Positions 1-9,080 are shown, counted from the first letter of the stretch. The stretch: DNA of 45,306 nucleotides from JASGCK01 sp031430035 (GCA_031430035.1 JANPAS010000017.1:1-45306), one strand, 5' to 3'. Notes: generated by a model not told the origin, from the sequence alone. Numbers and translations are program-made.

Positions 1-1
1 G

Positions 2-580
2 GCAAGAATGCACCTTGCGGGACGCGATTTCCCGATGGCACAGCCCAATCTGCGTGGTTTGGCGTGGTGGAACGAGACCGTTCCCACCGTGCTGCCGAAT
101 TTAGACGCTGAGCAAGCCAACTTGATTCGCTCCGAACTGGCGTATCAAAACCATATCGTCGCTAGCAGCGCTTATGCAGCTTTGCCCAAGGGTGCGATTC
201 ATGCTGATTTGTTCCGTGACAACGTGATGTTTGACTCGGCGGGCGGCAAAGATGCACTCACTGGATTTTTTGATTTTTACTTTGCAGGCATCGACACATG
301 GTTGTTTGACCTATGCGTTTGCCTGAACGACTGGTGCATTGACCACCAAACAGGCGCCCCAGACGATGCCCTGCAAGCCTCATTCACCAAGGGCTACGAG
401 AGCATTCGCCCGCTAACCCAAGCGGAGCATGGCTTACAGGCCGCCATGCTGCGCGCCGCCGCCCTGCGCTTTTGGGTGTCGCGCTTATGGGATTTTTATC
501 TTCCTCGCGAGGCGACACTCCTTACGCCTCACGATCCTGCTCACTTTGAACGTGTGCTCCAGCACCGACTCGCTTTTTAA
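2..580 (+). CDS. thrB: homoserine kinase, type II (C-terminal part)
   Basis: Homoserine kinase phosphorylates homoserine to O-phosphohomoserine in threonine biosynthesis. The window starts inside the gene; the frame is open to the left edge, so the first visible ATG (position 8) is probably internal. About 192 residues remain of a family usually a little over 300. This is the aminoglycoside-phosphotransferase-like ThrB, not the GHMP kinase type: the catalytic-loop motif AIHADLFRDNVMF (Brenner-type HxDxxxxN) and the metal-binding DFYFAG segment with the following DLCVCLNDWC helix are visible. The membrane-protein gene follows 15 bases later on the same strand. The family call is firm; only the N-terminus is missing. 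Confidence 0.92.
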   Translation, partial: ARMHLAGRDFPMAQPNLRGLAWWNETVPTVLPNLDAEQANLIRSELAYQNHIVASSAYAALPKGAIHADLFRDNVMFDSAGGKDALTGFFDFYFAGIDTWLFDLCVCLNDWCIDHQTGAPDDALQASFTKGYESIRPLTQAEHGLQAAMLRAAALRFWVSRLWDFYLPREATLLTPHDPAHFERVLQHRLAF

Positions 581-595
581 GCCTCCTTTGAATTT

Positions 596-1396
596 ATGAA
601 ACTCAATATTCTTCCTGCACGCGCAGGCTATTTGTGGGTCAAAAGCGGCTTTGCGCTATTTGCCTACAAGCCTGCCGCGTTTATCGGTTTTTTTACCAGC
701 TTCATGCTGATGCTGATTCTTTTGGGAACCATTCCCTTGATTGGTAACTATTTGTCGATGCTCGCCTTCCCTGCGCTCACACTGGGGATGATGGCTGTGG
801 GCAACGAGTGCGTCAAACTAAAAAACAACATCGTCCTGCCAATGACCCCGCCACCCATGTTGATGGCGTGGCTCACGGTTAGGCGCTCTATCAAGTCCCT
901 TCTTCACATGGGCGTTTGGTTTGCGTTTGGATTTGCCTTCGTACTTTTAATTGGCGCATCACTTGACGGCGGCGAGTTCGCCAAGATGTACATGCAAGGC
1001 GGTGGCCTTAGCAAAGAGTTGGTTCAAAAAGACGGCTTTAAAGATGCCGTGCTGCTGACCACTTTGCTTTACTTCCCCTTGGCTGCCATTTTTTGGTTTG
1101 CCCCAGCGCTGATGAACTGGAACAAAATGCCATTGTCCAAAAGTCTTTTTTATAGCGCCTATGCGGTTTATAGAAACTGGCGTGCCTTTAGCGTTTATAT
1201 GCTGGTGTGGGCCGGCGTTTTTTCCGTCATCAGCGGTGTCGTGCTGTTGATTGCTAGCCTTGTGATGGGCGGCGCGGCGGCAGCGTTCTTGTTGATGCCA
1301 CTGATGGTGATGCTTTCAGCCATCTTTATGGCATCCACCTTTCCCACATTTGTGGATTGCTTTCAGCATCAAGTACCTAAAGCGCCGCAAACCTAA
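596..1396 (+). CDS. BPSS1780-type integral membrane protein
   Basis: Hydrophobic 266-residue protein with about five or six membrane segments (roughly residues 25-65, 100-120, 153-172 and 198-250). It matches the pattern of the uncharacterised BPSS1780-family membrane proteins, which commonly lie between thrB and uvrD in Burkholderiales. No catalytic motif is visible and the function is unknown. The ATG at 596 lies 15 bases after thrB, suggesting co-transcription; no strong Shine-Dalgarno sequence is seen. The stop codon overlaps the convergent uvrD stop by 4 bases. The family name rests on remembered synteny and topology. Confidence 0.75.
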   Translation: MKLNILPARAGYLWVKSGFALFAYKPAAFIGFFTSFMLMLILLGTIPLIGNYLSMLAFPALTLGMMAVGNECVKLKNNIVLPMTPPPMLMAWLTVRRSIKSLLHMGVWFAFGFAFVLLIGASLDGGEFAKMYMQGGGLSKELVQKDGFKDAVLLTTLLYFPLAAIFWFAPALMNWNKMPLSKSLFYSAYAVYRNWRAFSVYMLVWAGVFSVISGVVLLIASLVMGGAAAAFLLMPLMVMLSAIFMASTFPTFVDCFQHQVPKAPQT

Positions 1397-3669
1397 ATCA
1401 CAGTCAACTTAGCTACCGACAGCGCCAGCCACTTGGTGCCGTGGCGATTAAAGTTGATTTGTGCTCTGGCGTCTAGTCCCGCGCCTTCCAAACTCAAAAC
1501 CGCGCCTTCGCCAAACTTGGTGTGAAAAACTTTCATACCTTTCGCCAGTCCTTGCACATCCGATGCCTTGGGAGCCAGACTAGGCGGCGCTTCCACAGCC
1601 TTCTTGCTCGCAGCCCAGTCCCACTGTGGCTTGTAGGCCGATGGACTATATGCGTTGCTTTGAAATCCTTGATTCTTCGGCGTGATCCAGCGCAAGCACG
1701 CTTCGGGTAGCTCATCAAAGAATCGACTCTTGATGCCATAGCGCGTTTGCCCATGCAAAAGCCGTGTTTGCGAGTGACTAAGGTACAGCCGCTTACGCGC
1801 ACGCGTGATCGCCACGTACATGAGGCGGCGCTCTTCTTCAAGCCCGTCCGCGTCTGACTGTGAGTTTTCGTGCGGAAAGAGTCCTTCCTCTAAACCCGTA
1901 ATAAAGACCGCATCAAACTCGAGGCCTTTTGATGCGTGCACCGTCATCATCTGCACCGCATCTTGCCCAGCGTCCGCCATGTTGTCGCCTGCTTCTAACG
2001 CGGCGTGGGTTAAGAATGCGGCGAGCGGAGACATGACTTCATCTGGACTGCCTGCTTGCTCGAAAGCCATATCAGGCAAGGCTTCAGCATCTTTGCCAAA
2101 GCCTTCAATCGTCACAAAGCTCTCGGCGGCGCTGACTAATTCTTCCAAATTTTCTACGCGATCTGCGCCTTCGCGCTCTGTTCGGTAGTGCTCAAGTAGT
2201 CCACTGTGCTCTAGCACCAGCTTGATAGTCTCACTCAAAGTCAAGCTTACGGTTTGCTCGCGCAGCACGTCAATCTTGGCAACGAAGCCACCGATATTCG
2301 TTCCAGCCTTGCCTGTAATGTGCTGCACCGCCGAGTACAACGATACGCCTGCGGCTTTAGCAGCATCCTGCAATTGCTCAATCGAGCGAGCGCCAATGCC
2401 ACGTGGTGGAAAGTTGACCACGCGCATAAAACTGGTGTCGTCCAGCGGGTTTTCCATCAGGCGCAGGTACGCCAGTGCGTGTTTGATTTCAGCACGCTCA
2501 AAAAAGCGGAGGCCGCCATACACGCGGTACGGCACGCCCGCATTAAAGAGCGCCGTTTCAATCACACGGCTTTGGGCGTTACTTCGGTAAAGCACGGCGA
2601 TTTCTTTCAAATCTAAACCACCACGGTGCAATTGCCGCGCTTCATCCACCATCCATTTGGCTTCTGCTAAATCACCCGTGGCTTCAAACACGCGAACAGG
2701 CTCGCCCGCGCCTTGGTCGGTCCGCAAATTCTTTCCCAAGCGCCGCTGGTTATGACTTATCAGCTCATTAGCACTATCCAAAATATTGCTGTAACTGCGG
2801 TAGTTTTGCTCCAGCTTGATTTGATGCTGCACGGAAAAATCGCGCACAAAATCCGCCATATTGCCCACGCGTGCACCACGAAAAGCGTAAATGCTTTGGT
2901 CGTCGTCACCCACGGCAAACATGCTGCTCTGCGACGCTTGTGTCGCATCCGAATGCTTTCCAGCAAACATTTTGAGCCACGCGTATTGCAGCTTATTTGT
3001 ATCCTGAAACTCATCAACCAAAATGTGCTGGAAGCGCCGCTGGTAGTGGGCTCGTAGCTCATCGTTGTCGCGTAGCAACTCGTATGAGCGCAGCATCAGC
3101 TCGGCAAAATCGACTACGCCCTCTTTCTGACATTGCTCTTCGTAGAGTTGATAGAGTTCGACTTTTTTGCGCGTGGCGGAGTCGTTAGCTTCCACGTCTT
3201 TCGGGCGCTTCGCATCGTCTTTGCAAGCCGAGATAAACCACGAGAGTTGCTTAGGTGGGTATTGCTCGTCGTCGATGTTGAACTGCTTGCACAGGCGCTT
3301 GACGGCAGATAGTTGATCTTGCGTATCCAAGATTTGAAAGGTCTGCGGCAGTCCAGCAAGCTTGTAATGCGCACGCAAAAACCGATTGCACAGACCGTGG
3401 AATGTGCCGATCCACATCGCACCCACATTCACAGGCAACATGGAGGTCAGGCGCAGCTTCATTTCTTTGGCAGCTTTATTGGTGAAAGTCACCGCCAGTA
3501 TGCCGCCAGCGCCGACATGGCCTTGCTGCAAGAGCCACGCAATACGGGTCGTCAGCACACGGGTTTTACCAGAACCAGCGCCCGCCAAAATGAGCGCATG
3601 CTCGTTGGGGAGTGTGGCAGCGCGAGCCTGCTCAGGGTTGAGGGATTGAACGAGGGGGGAGGACATCAT
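1393..3669 (-). CDS. uvrD: UvrD/PcrA-type 3'-5' DNA helicase
   Basis: Superfamily 1A helicase that unwinds DNA in nucleotide excision and mismatch repair. The 758 residues fit the UvrD/PcrA size. Walker A AGAGSGKT is at residues 29-36, followed by motif Ia (VTFTNKAAKEM), the Walker B region (ILVDEFQDTN), motif III (GDDDQSIYAFRGA), motif IV (LEQNYRS), motif V (VQMMTVHASKGLEF) and motif VI (EEERRLMYVAITRA). The C-terminus has the Tudor-like tail (GMKVFHTKFGEG). Translation begins at one of two tandem ATGs only 4 bases after the encoded CCA of tRNA-Ser, so there is no room for a Shine-Dalgarno sequence outside the tRNA. Its stop (TAG) overlaps the convergent membrane-protein stop. Confidence 0.96.
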   Translation of the reverse strand: MMSSPLVQSLNPEQARAATLPNEHALILAGAGSGKTRVLTTRIAWLLQQGHVGAGGILAVTFTNKAAKEMKLRLTSMLPVNVGAMWIGTFHGLCNRFLRAHYKLAGLPQTFQILDTQDQLSAVKRLCKQFNIDDEQYPPKQLSWFISACKDDAKRPKDVEANDSATRKKVELYQLYEEQCQKEGVVDFAELMLRSYELLRDNDELRAHYQRRFQHILVDEFQDTNKLQYAWLKMFAGKHSDATQASQSSMFAVGDDDQSIYAFRGARVGNMADFVRDFSVQHQIKLEQNYRSYSNILDSANELISHNQRRLGKNLRTDQGAGEPVRVFEATGDLAEAKWMVDEARQLHRGGLDLKEIAVLYRSNAQSRVIETALFNAGVPYRVYGGLRFFERAEIKHALAYLRLMENPLDDTSFMRVVNFPPRGIGARSIEQLQDAAKAAGVSLYSAVQHITGKAGTNIGGFVAKIDVLREQTVSLTLSETIKLVLEHSGLLEHYRTEREGADRVENLEELVSAAESFVTIEGFGKDAEALPDMAFEQAGSPDEVMSPLAAFLTHAALEAGDNMADAGQDAVQMMTVHASKGLEFDAVFITGLEEGLFPHENSQSDADGLEEERRLMYVAITRARKRLYLSHSQTRLLHGQTRYGIKSRFFDELPEACLRWITPKNQGFQSNAYSPSAYKPQWDWAASKKAVEAPPSLAPKASDVQGLAKGMKVFHTKFGEGAVLSLEGAGLDARAQINFNRHGTKWLALSVAKLTVI

Positions 3670-3673
3670 ATAT

Positions 3674-3766
3674 TGGCGGAAACGGAGGGATTCGAACCCT
3701 CGATGGGGCTCAACACCCCATACTCCCTTAGCAGGGGAGCACCTTCGGCCACTCGGTCACGTTTCC
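3674..3766 (-). tRNA. tRNA-Ser(GCT), CCA encoded
   Basis: Class II tRNA of 93 nt read on the minus strand. The acceptor stem is GGAAACG/CGTTTCC with discriminator G and encoded CCA at 3676-3674. The D arm reads TGGCCGAGTGG, the anticodon stem CTCCC/GGGAG holds anticodon GCT (bases 3732-3730), a long variable arm pairs GGGGT with GCCCC, and the T loop is GGTTCGAATCC. It decodes AGC and AGT. It lies between lysC (30 bases upstream) and uvrD (4 bases downstream), all in the same direction. Confidence 0.97.
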
Positions 3767-3796
3767 TGAATTTGTCCTATCGATCGAAGGGGTTGA

Positions 3797-5062
3797 TTAT
3801 GCCTCAAGATCAAATGCTTTGTGCAATGAGCGCACGGCCAATTCCATGTATTTTTCGTCAATCACCACCGAGGTTTTGATTTCGGAGGTAGAAATCATCT
3901 GAATGTTGATGCCCTCCTCAGATAAACAGCGGAACATCTTGCTGGCTACACCCACGTGGCTACGCATGCCAATGCCGACGATGGAGACTTTGCAAATCTT
4001 GGTGTCGCCCACAAAGTCTGTCACGCCAAGGCTTGGCAGCACTTTGGATTTGAGCAAATCAGTCACGCGGGCATAGTCGTTGCGGTGCACGGTAAAGCTG
4101 AAATCGGTCTTACCCTCTTTGGAGATGTTTTGGATGATCATGTCCACTTCGATGTTGGCATCCGCCACCGCACCCAAAATTTGGTAGGCAATGCCTGGCT
4201 TGTCTGGCACGCCCAAGATTGAAATTTTGGCCTCATCACGGTTAAACGCGATACCTGATACGACTGCTGATTCCATAGCGCTTGCTCCCTCTTCCTCAAA
4301 AGTAATCAAAGTGCCAGATTTGGCTTCTTCATCGATGTTGATGTCCCACGGCGTGAAGCTGGACAGCACACGCAGCGGAACTTTGTATTTGCCAGCAAAC
4401 TCGACCGAGCGAATTTGCAAAACTTTAGAACCCAAAGATGCCATCTCCAGCATCTCTTCAAAACTCACACGTGCCATGCGCCTAGCATTCGGCTCTACGC
4501 GTGGGTCAGTGGTGTACACGCCGTCCACATCGGTGTAAATCAAGCACTCAGCGGCCTTAAGCGCTGCTGCAACGGCTACGGCGGAAGTGTCGGAGCCGCC
4601 ACGACCCAGTGTCGTGATGTTGCCATCAGGGTCAACGCCTTGAAAGCCCGTCACGATGACGACCTTGCCAGCATCTAAATCGGCTTTGATGCGTTTGTCG
4701 TCAATCGACTCGATACGCGCCTTGGTAAAAGCCGAGTTGGTTTTGATGACCACTTGCCAGCCCGCGTAAGACACTGAAGGCATGCCCTCGGCCTGCAAAG
4801 CCACAGCCAGCAAGGCACTGGAGGCTTGCTCGCCCGTAGAGGCCAACATATCAAGTTCGCGCTGGTAAGCAGCTGTCTCTTTAGCAGGTGCTAATTCTTT
4901 GGCAAGACCCAGCAGGCGATTGGTCTCGCCGCTCATGGCGCTAGGAACCACCACAATTTGGTGGCCGGCGCGCGCCCATTTGGCAACGCGCTTGGCGACT
5001 AAGCGGATGCGTTCGGTAGAACCCATCGACGTGCCGCCGTATTTATGAACAATTAAAGACAT
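3797..5062 (-). CDS. lysC: aspartate kinase
   Basis: Phosphorylates aspartate, the first step to lysine, threonine, methionine and diaminopimelate. The protein has 421 residues starting MSLIVHKYGGTSMG, the amino-acid-kinase signature; it continues with FQGVDPDGNITTLGRGGSDTSA and two C-terminal ACT domains (VSGIAFNRDEAKISILGVPDKPG and the later VSIVGIGMRSHVGVA), as expected for the feedback-regulated class. The frame is open further upstream to 5257, but that extension overlaps tilS and has no family resemblance, so the ATG at 5062 was chosen. It begins 22 bases after tilS and is followed by tRNA-Ser. Confidence 0.96.
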   Translation of the reverse strand: MSLIVHKYGGTSMGSTERIRLVAKRVAKWARAGHQIVVVPSAMSGETNRLLGLAKELAPAKETAAYQRELDMLASTGEQASSALLAVALQAEGMPSVSYAGWQVVIKTNSAFTKARIESIDDKRIKADLDAGKVVIVTGFQGVDPDGNITTLGRGGSDTSAVAVAAALKAAECLIYTDVDGVYTTDPRVEPNARRMARVSFEEMLEMASLGSKVLQIRSVEFAGKYKVPLRVLSSFTPWDINIDEEAKSGTLITFEEEGASAMESAVVSGIAFNRDEAKISILGVPDKPGIAYQILGAVADANIEVDMIIQNISKEGKTDFSFTVHRNDYARVTDLLKSKVLPSLGVTDFVGDTKICKVSIVGIGMRSHVGVASKMFRCLSEEGINIQMISTSEIKTSVVIDEKYMELAVRSLHKAFDLEA

Positions 5063-5084
5063 GGAAATAGAGTAAAAAACGAAG

Positions 5085-6002
5085 CTAATGATTGTAACTA
5101 AGCACATCATCCACGCGGCTGACAAACCCCGTCGCCACCTTGATGCGAATCTGATGTCCACGCGTTTGGCATGCCGCAATTTGCTTGAGTAACTCATCCA
5201 ACTGCACCGTGCTGGGTGTGATGCCGTGCTCGGCTTTAAGCCAAAACCGAATCGCATTGGCTTGTCGATCCTGCTCGAGTAGCTGCAGTTTTTTTATATT
5301 GGGCGGAATACCAATGGCCTGCAGGTCAATACCAGCAAGGCTTGCGAGCAAGTCGTTCGCCTGTGCTATGTGGGAAATCGACCTTGCAAACGTGACGGCG
5401 TATTCAGGGAAAGCCGCTTGCAACGCAGGTAAAACATCTAACCTGATTTTGTTACGCGTAAAGGCTTTATCTGTATTGGTGGGGTCTTCAATAAAAGCGA
5501 CTCCATCAGCTTTTAGTTTTGCGCGAATATCCGCCGCCTTTTGATTCAGCATCGAGCGCTCGAAGCGCACGCCGCCTCGCTCAAACTTGGCTGGCATCGC
5601 AGACAAACCACCCAAGCCTGAGCCACGTGACAGCGCCAAAAGCAAGGTCTCGACTTGATCATCGGCGTGCTGGGCTAGTAACACCTTACCGCCCGACTCA
5701 ATCACGCCGTGCGTATTAGCAAGCGCAATCAAAGCCTTGTACCGCGCACCCCGCGCCGCGTCTTCGGGGCTTTCGCCGCTGGCGTGTTTTGCATTGACGT
5801 AAGCCACGTGGAGTGGGACGTTGAGCGCGTCACAAAACGCTTGGCAATGCTGCACAAAATCGTCAGCCGCCGCTTGCAATCCGTGGTGCACGTGAAAGGC
5901 AATCGTTCGATTGGGATGCTGTTTTTGTGTTGCAAGCAGCAATGCCGTTGAGTCCGCGCCGCCGCTGTAGGCTACAGCCAGTCTAGGTACCAAAACGTCC
6001 AT
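5085..6002 (-). CDS. tilS: tRNA(Ile)-lysidine synthetase (short form)
   Basis: TilS converts C34 of tRNA-Ile(CAU) to lysidine so that it reads AUA. The N-type ATP pyrophosphatase loop SGGADS is at residues 13-18, followed by the conserved LLAQHADDQVETLLLALSRGSGLGGLSAM block and RSMLNQKAADIRAKLKADGVAFIEDPTNTD. At 305 residues it is much shorter than the E. coli enzyme (432) and lacks the C-terminal domain, while the catalytic part looks intact. The ATG lies 20 bases inside the end of accA, implying translational coupling. lysC follows after 22 bases. Confidence 0.93.
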   Translation of the reverse strand: MDVLVPRLAVAYSGGADSTALLLATQKQHPNRTIAFHVHHGLQAAADDFVQHCQAFCDALNVPLHVAYVNAKHASGESPEDAARGARYKALIALANTHGVIESGGKVLLAQHADDQVETLLLALSRGSGLGGLSAMPAKFERGGVRFERSMLNQKAADIRAKLKADGVAFIEDPTNTDKAFTRNKIRLDVLPALQAAFPEYAVTFARSISHIAQANDLLASLAGIDLQAIGIPPNIKKLQLLEQDRQANAIRFWLKAEHGITPSTVQLDELLKQIAACQTRGHQIRIKVATGFVSRVDDVLSYNH

Positions 6003-6936
6003 AACTTTGCAGTCGCTCGTAACGCGTGTCCAGCAGCTCCTTTGCAGTTAGATCCGACACCAACCGCAAGGAATCTGTGAGGCATTTTTTGAGTGTGACG
6101 CACATCTGCGCCGTATCGCGGTGCGCACCGCCGCTGGGCTCGGGGACGATCTTGTCAATCAAACCCAATGTTTTAAGGCGCGGCGCGGTAATACCCAGCG
6201 CATCAGCAGCCACAGACGCTTTGTCAGAGGTTTTCCACAAAATCGATGCGCAGCCTTCTGGGCTAATGACCGAATACACGGCGTATTGCAGCATGAGCAC
6301 TTGGTCAGCCACCGAGATCGCCAGCGCCCCGCCTGAGCCGCCCTCGCCAATGATGGTGGTGATGATCGGGGTCTCTAACTGCGCCATCTCGAAAATGTTG
6401 CGGCCAATCGCTTCAGACTGCCCACGCTCTTCGGCATCAATCCCTGGGAATGCGCCAGGCGTATCGACAAACGTGAACACGGGTAGCTTGAATCGCTCGG
6501 CAGTTTTCATCAGGCGCAGCGCCTTGCGATAACCCTCGGGGCGAGTCATGCCAAAGTTGCGCAGCGTACGCTCTTTTGTATCGCGGCCTTTTTGATGGCC
6601 CAGCACCATGCAAGGCGTGCCGTTCAAGCGTGCCAAGCCACCCACAATGCTGAGGTCGTCCGCAAAGTGACGGTCGCCGTGCATTTCTACAAAATCGGTA
6701 AAGATGCCGTTGATGTAGTCCATCGTGTAGGGGCGCTCGGCGTGCCGCGCGACCTTGGTAATTTGCCAAGCCGTCAAATCTTTGTAAATGTCTTTGGTAA
6801 GTTGCTGGCTTTTTTGGGTCAAGGATGCCAGCTCTTTGCTCAAATCAACGGAAACCTCGGCATTTGTGCCGTGCAGTTCTTCGATTTTTTTCTCTAACTC
6901 GGCAATCGGGGCTTCAAAATCTAAATAGGTTTTCAT
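5983..6936 (-). CDS. accA: acetyl-CoA carboxylase carboxyltransferase subunit alpha
   Basis: Alpha subunit of the carboxyltransferase that, with AccD, makes malonyl-CoA for fatty acid synthesis. It has 317 residues, the usual length. An N-terminal coiled region (FEAPIAELEKKIEELHG) precedes the crotonase-like carboxyltransferase fold, with DRHFADDLSIVGGLARL, GRDTKERTLRNFGM, PEGYRKALRLM, FVDTPGAFPG and GEGGSGGALAI. It sits between a DNA glycosylase gene (18 bases upstream) and tilS (20-base overlap). Confidence 0.97.
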   Translation of the reverse strand: MKTYLDFEAPIAELEKKIEELHGTNAEVSVDLSKELASLTQKSQQLTKDIYKDLTAWQITKVARHAERPYTMDYINGIFTDFVEMHGDRHFADDLSIVGGLARLNGTPCMVLGHQKGRDTKERTLRNFGMTRPEGYRKALRLMKTAERFKLPVFTFVDTPGAFPGIDAEERGQSEAIGRNIFEMAQLETPIITTIIGEGGSGGALAISVADQVLMLQYAVYSVISPEGCASILWKTSDKASVAADALGITAPRLKTLGLIDKIVPEPSGGAHRDTAQMCVTLKKCLTDSLRLVSDLTAKELLDTRYERLQSYGRFGT

Positions 6937-6954
6937 GGGTTCAGTCTAACAACT

Positions 6955-7608
6955 TCAATACTCGACAGGCAGTGGATCGAGCGAGCGCCAAATATACCAA
7001 GTTGCCACGGTGCAGTATGGCGCCCAAGCGGCGGCGACTTCCCTTGCCTCGTTACGACAAACGGGTTCACCAGAAAAATACGCCTGACTGATGCCATTGA
7101 GCAGCCCAATGTCGTCCAGTGGCAGCACATTGGGGCGCATTTGGTGAAAGATCAAAAACATCTCAGCCGTCCAGCGCCCAATGCCGCGAATGGCGACCAG
7201 CTCTTTGATAATGGTCTCATCGTCTTTATCAGCCCAGCCATCGACATTGAGTCGCCCATCGCTGAAATGCAGTGCCAAATCAATCAAATACTCCACCTTG
7301 CGCGCAGACAAGCCTGCCGCCCGCATGTCGTCTACTTTGAGCTTGAGCACAGCTGCGGGCACCATTTTTTTAGGCAACAAGGCGAATCTGTCCCAAACGG
7401 TTTGCGCCGCTTTGACAGAAATTTGCTGCCCGACGATGGAGCGTGCCAAGGTAGAAAACGCATCCCCGCGCGAGCTAAGCTGCGCATCACCAAACTGAGG
7501 GATGAGCCGCTTCATCACGCGGTCTTTTTTCATCAGGTGCTTGCACGCGTCTGACCAGTAATCGGGGAAGGCTTGCGTCGCCTGCGCGGGCTTGGCTTTT
7601 GTCGTCAT
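6955..7608 (-). CDS. DNA-3-methyladenine glycosylase, AlkA-like (HhH-GPD)
   Basis: Base-excision repair glycosylase of the helix-hairpin-helix GPD superfamily that removes alkylated purines. The protein has 217 residues. The block STLARSIVGQQISVKAAQTVWDRF is typical of the family; the hairpin LVAIRGIGRWTAEMFLIF and the following LPLDDIGL supply the DNA-binding HhH and the catalytic Asp. It is shorter than E. coli AlkA (282) and lacks its N-terminal domain. The ATG at 7608 was chosen because it overlaps the cysS stop as ATGA; a start five codons upstream is also open. accA follows 18 bases later. Confidence 0.88.
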   Translation of the reverse strand: MTTKAKPAQATQAFPDYWSDACKHLMKKDRVMKRLIPQFGDAQLSSRGDAFSTLARSIVGQQISVKAAQTVWDRFALLPKKMVPAAVLKLKVDDMRAAGLSARKVEYLIDLALHFSDGRLNVDGWADKDDETIIKELVAIRGIGRWTAEMFLIFHQMRPNVLPLDDIGLLNGISQAYFSGEPVCRNEAREVAAAWAPYCTVATWYIWRSLDPLPVEY

Positions 7609-9029
7609 GCGGCTGTTTCCCACGTGGTTCCAGTTGGTGAATCTTTAAGCAAAATCCCCTGCAAGAGTAATGCCTGACGAATCCGATCTGCCTCGGCAAA
7701 GTTCTTATTAACTTTGGCATCGGCCCTGAGGCCAATCTGGATAAGGATCTCAGAGGCATCACCGCCAGAGCCCTTTTGCAGAAAGGCTTGTGGGACTTGC
7801 TGCAGTAGACCCAATACTGCGCCTAGGCTACGGAGCAATCCTGCCAATTCGGATGACTTGGTGCGATTGACTTCACCCGCCAAATCGAACAGCACGGCCA
7901 CAGCTTCTGGCGTTCCAAAATCTTCGTCCATGGCGGCTTTAAAACGCGCTGCGTATGGGTTTGCCCAGTCAATCGTCACATCCACCGCGGCAACCAAATC
8001 TAGCGCCGTATACAGCCGCTTGAGCGATCCCTTGGCATCATCCAAATGCACATCGCTGTAGTTCAGCGGGCTACGGTAATGCGTGCGGATGATGAAAAAA
8101 CGCACGACTTCGGGGTCATACACCTTGAGCACTTCGCGAATCGTGAAGAAGTTGCCAAGGCTTTTGGACATTTTTTCATTGTCCACATTCACGAAGCCGT
8201 TGTGCATCCAGTAGTTAGCCATCGGTTGCGAGGATTGCTGGGAAGCCTTATCTGGCGTGGCCTGCAGGGCAGCTTCACTCTGTGCAATTTCGTTTTCATG
8301 ATGCGGGAACTGCAAATCTGCACCGCCGCCGTGGATATCGAAATGCTCGCCAAGTAATGCGCAACTCATCGCCGAGCATTCAATGTGCCAGCCTGGCCTG
8401 CCTACGCCGTAGGGACTTTGCCATTTCGCCTCATCGGGCTCGCTGGCTTTGGCGGATTTCCACAGCACAAAATCGAGCGGATCTTGTTTTGCTCCTGCAA
8501 CTGCCACGCGCTCGCCTGCGCGGAGTTCGTCAAGCGACTTGCCACTGAGCTTGCCGTAGCTAGGGAACTTGCGAACCGAGAAGTTCACGTCGGCGTTGCC
8601 TTCTGCGTCTTTGTTGGTTGCGTATGCCGTGCCGTTTGATTCTAATTTTTGAATCAAATCAAGCATTTGTGGCACGTACTCGGTGGCGCGTGGTTCGTGT
8701 GTGGGGCGCTCAATGCCGAGCGCGTCCGCGTCTTCATGCAAAGCCTCAATCATGCGGGTTGTCAAGGCGTGAATGGTCTCGCCGTTCTCAATGGCGCGTT
8801 TAATGATTTTGTCTTCAATGTCAGTCACATTGCGCACATAGTTGACCGCATAGCCAGAGGCTTTAAACCAGCGTTGCACCACATCAAAGGCCAGCATGGA
8901 TCGCGCATGGCCAAGATGGCACAAATCGTACACCGTCATGCCGCAGACGTACATGCTGACTTTGGTGGCTTCGCGGGGAATAAAAGGGACAACGGCACGC
9001 GCAAGCGTGTTGTAAATTCGAAGGGTCAT
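7605..9029 (-). CDS. cysS: cysteinyl-tRNA synthetase
   Basis: Class I aminoacyl-tRNA synthetase charging tRNA-Cys; 474 residues. The HIGH-type signature is HLGH (residues 38-41). The first zinc ligand is in MYVCGMTVYDLCH (Cys29), and further zinc-site residues are in GWHIECSAMS and FPHHENEIAQSEA. KMSKS appears in VDNEKMSKSLGNFFT. The frame is open to 9086, but MTLRIYNTL at 9029 matches the family start and leaves the divergent TPR gene its own 5' region. It heads a minus-strand block running to uvrD. Confidence 0.96.
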   Translation of the reverse strand: MTLRIYNTLARAVVPFIPREATKVSMYVCGMTVYDLCHLGHARSMLAFDVVQRWFKASGYAVNYVRNVTDIEDKIIKRAIENGETIHALTTRMIEALHEDADALGIERPTHEPRATEYVPQMLDLIQKLESNGTAYATNKDAEGNADVNFSVRKFPSYGKLSGKSLDELRAGERVAVAGAKQDPLDFVLWKSAKASEPDEAKWQSPYGVGRPGWHIECSAMSCALLGEHFDIHGGGADLQFPHHENEIAQSEAALQATPDKASQQSSQPMANYWMHNGFVNVDNEKMSKSLGNFFTIREVLKVYDPEVVRFFIIRTHYRSPLNYSDVHLDDAKGSLKRLYTALDLVAAVDVTIDWANPYAARFKAAMDEDFGTPEAVAVLFDLAGEVNRTKSSELAGLLRSLGAVLGLLQQVPQAFLQKGSGGDASEILIQIGLRADAKVNKNFAEADRIRQALLLQGILLKDSPTGTTWETAA

Positions 9030-9080
9030 GGGGAAAGTGTTCGTTACAATTGGTCGCAATGTTAGCACTCGAAAGTATCC

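Noticed and set aside
3313..3879. 188-residue plus-strand frame across uvrD start, tRNA-Ser and lysC end
   Set aside because: It reads antisense through two conserved genes and a tRNA.
5063..5257. N-terminal extension of lysC
   Set aside because: It lies inside tilS and does not resemble any aspartate kinase; MSLIVHKYGG is the family start.
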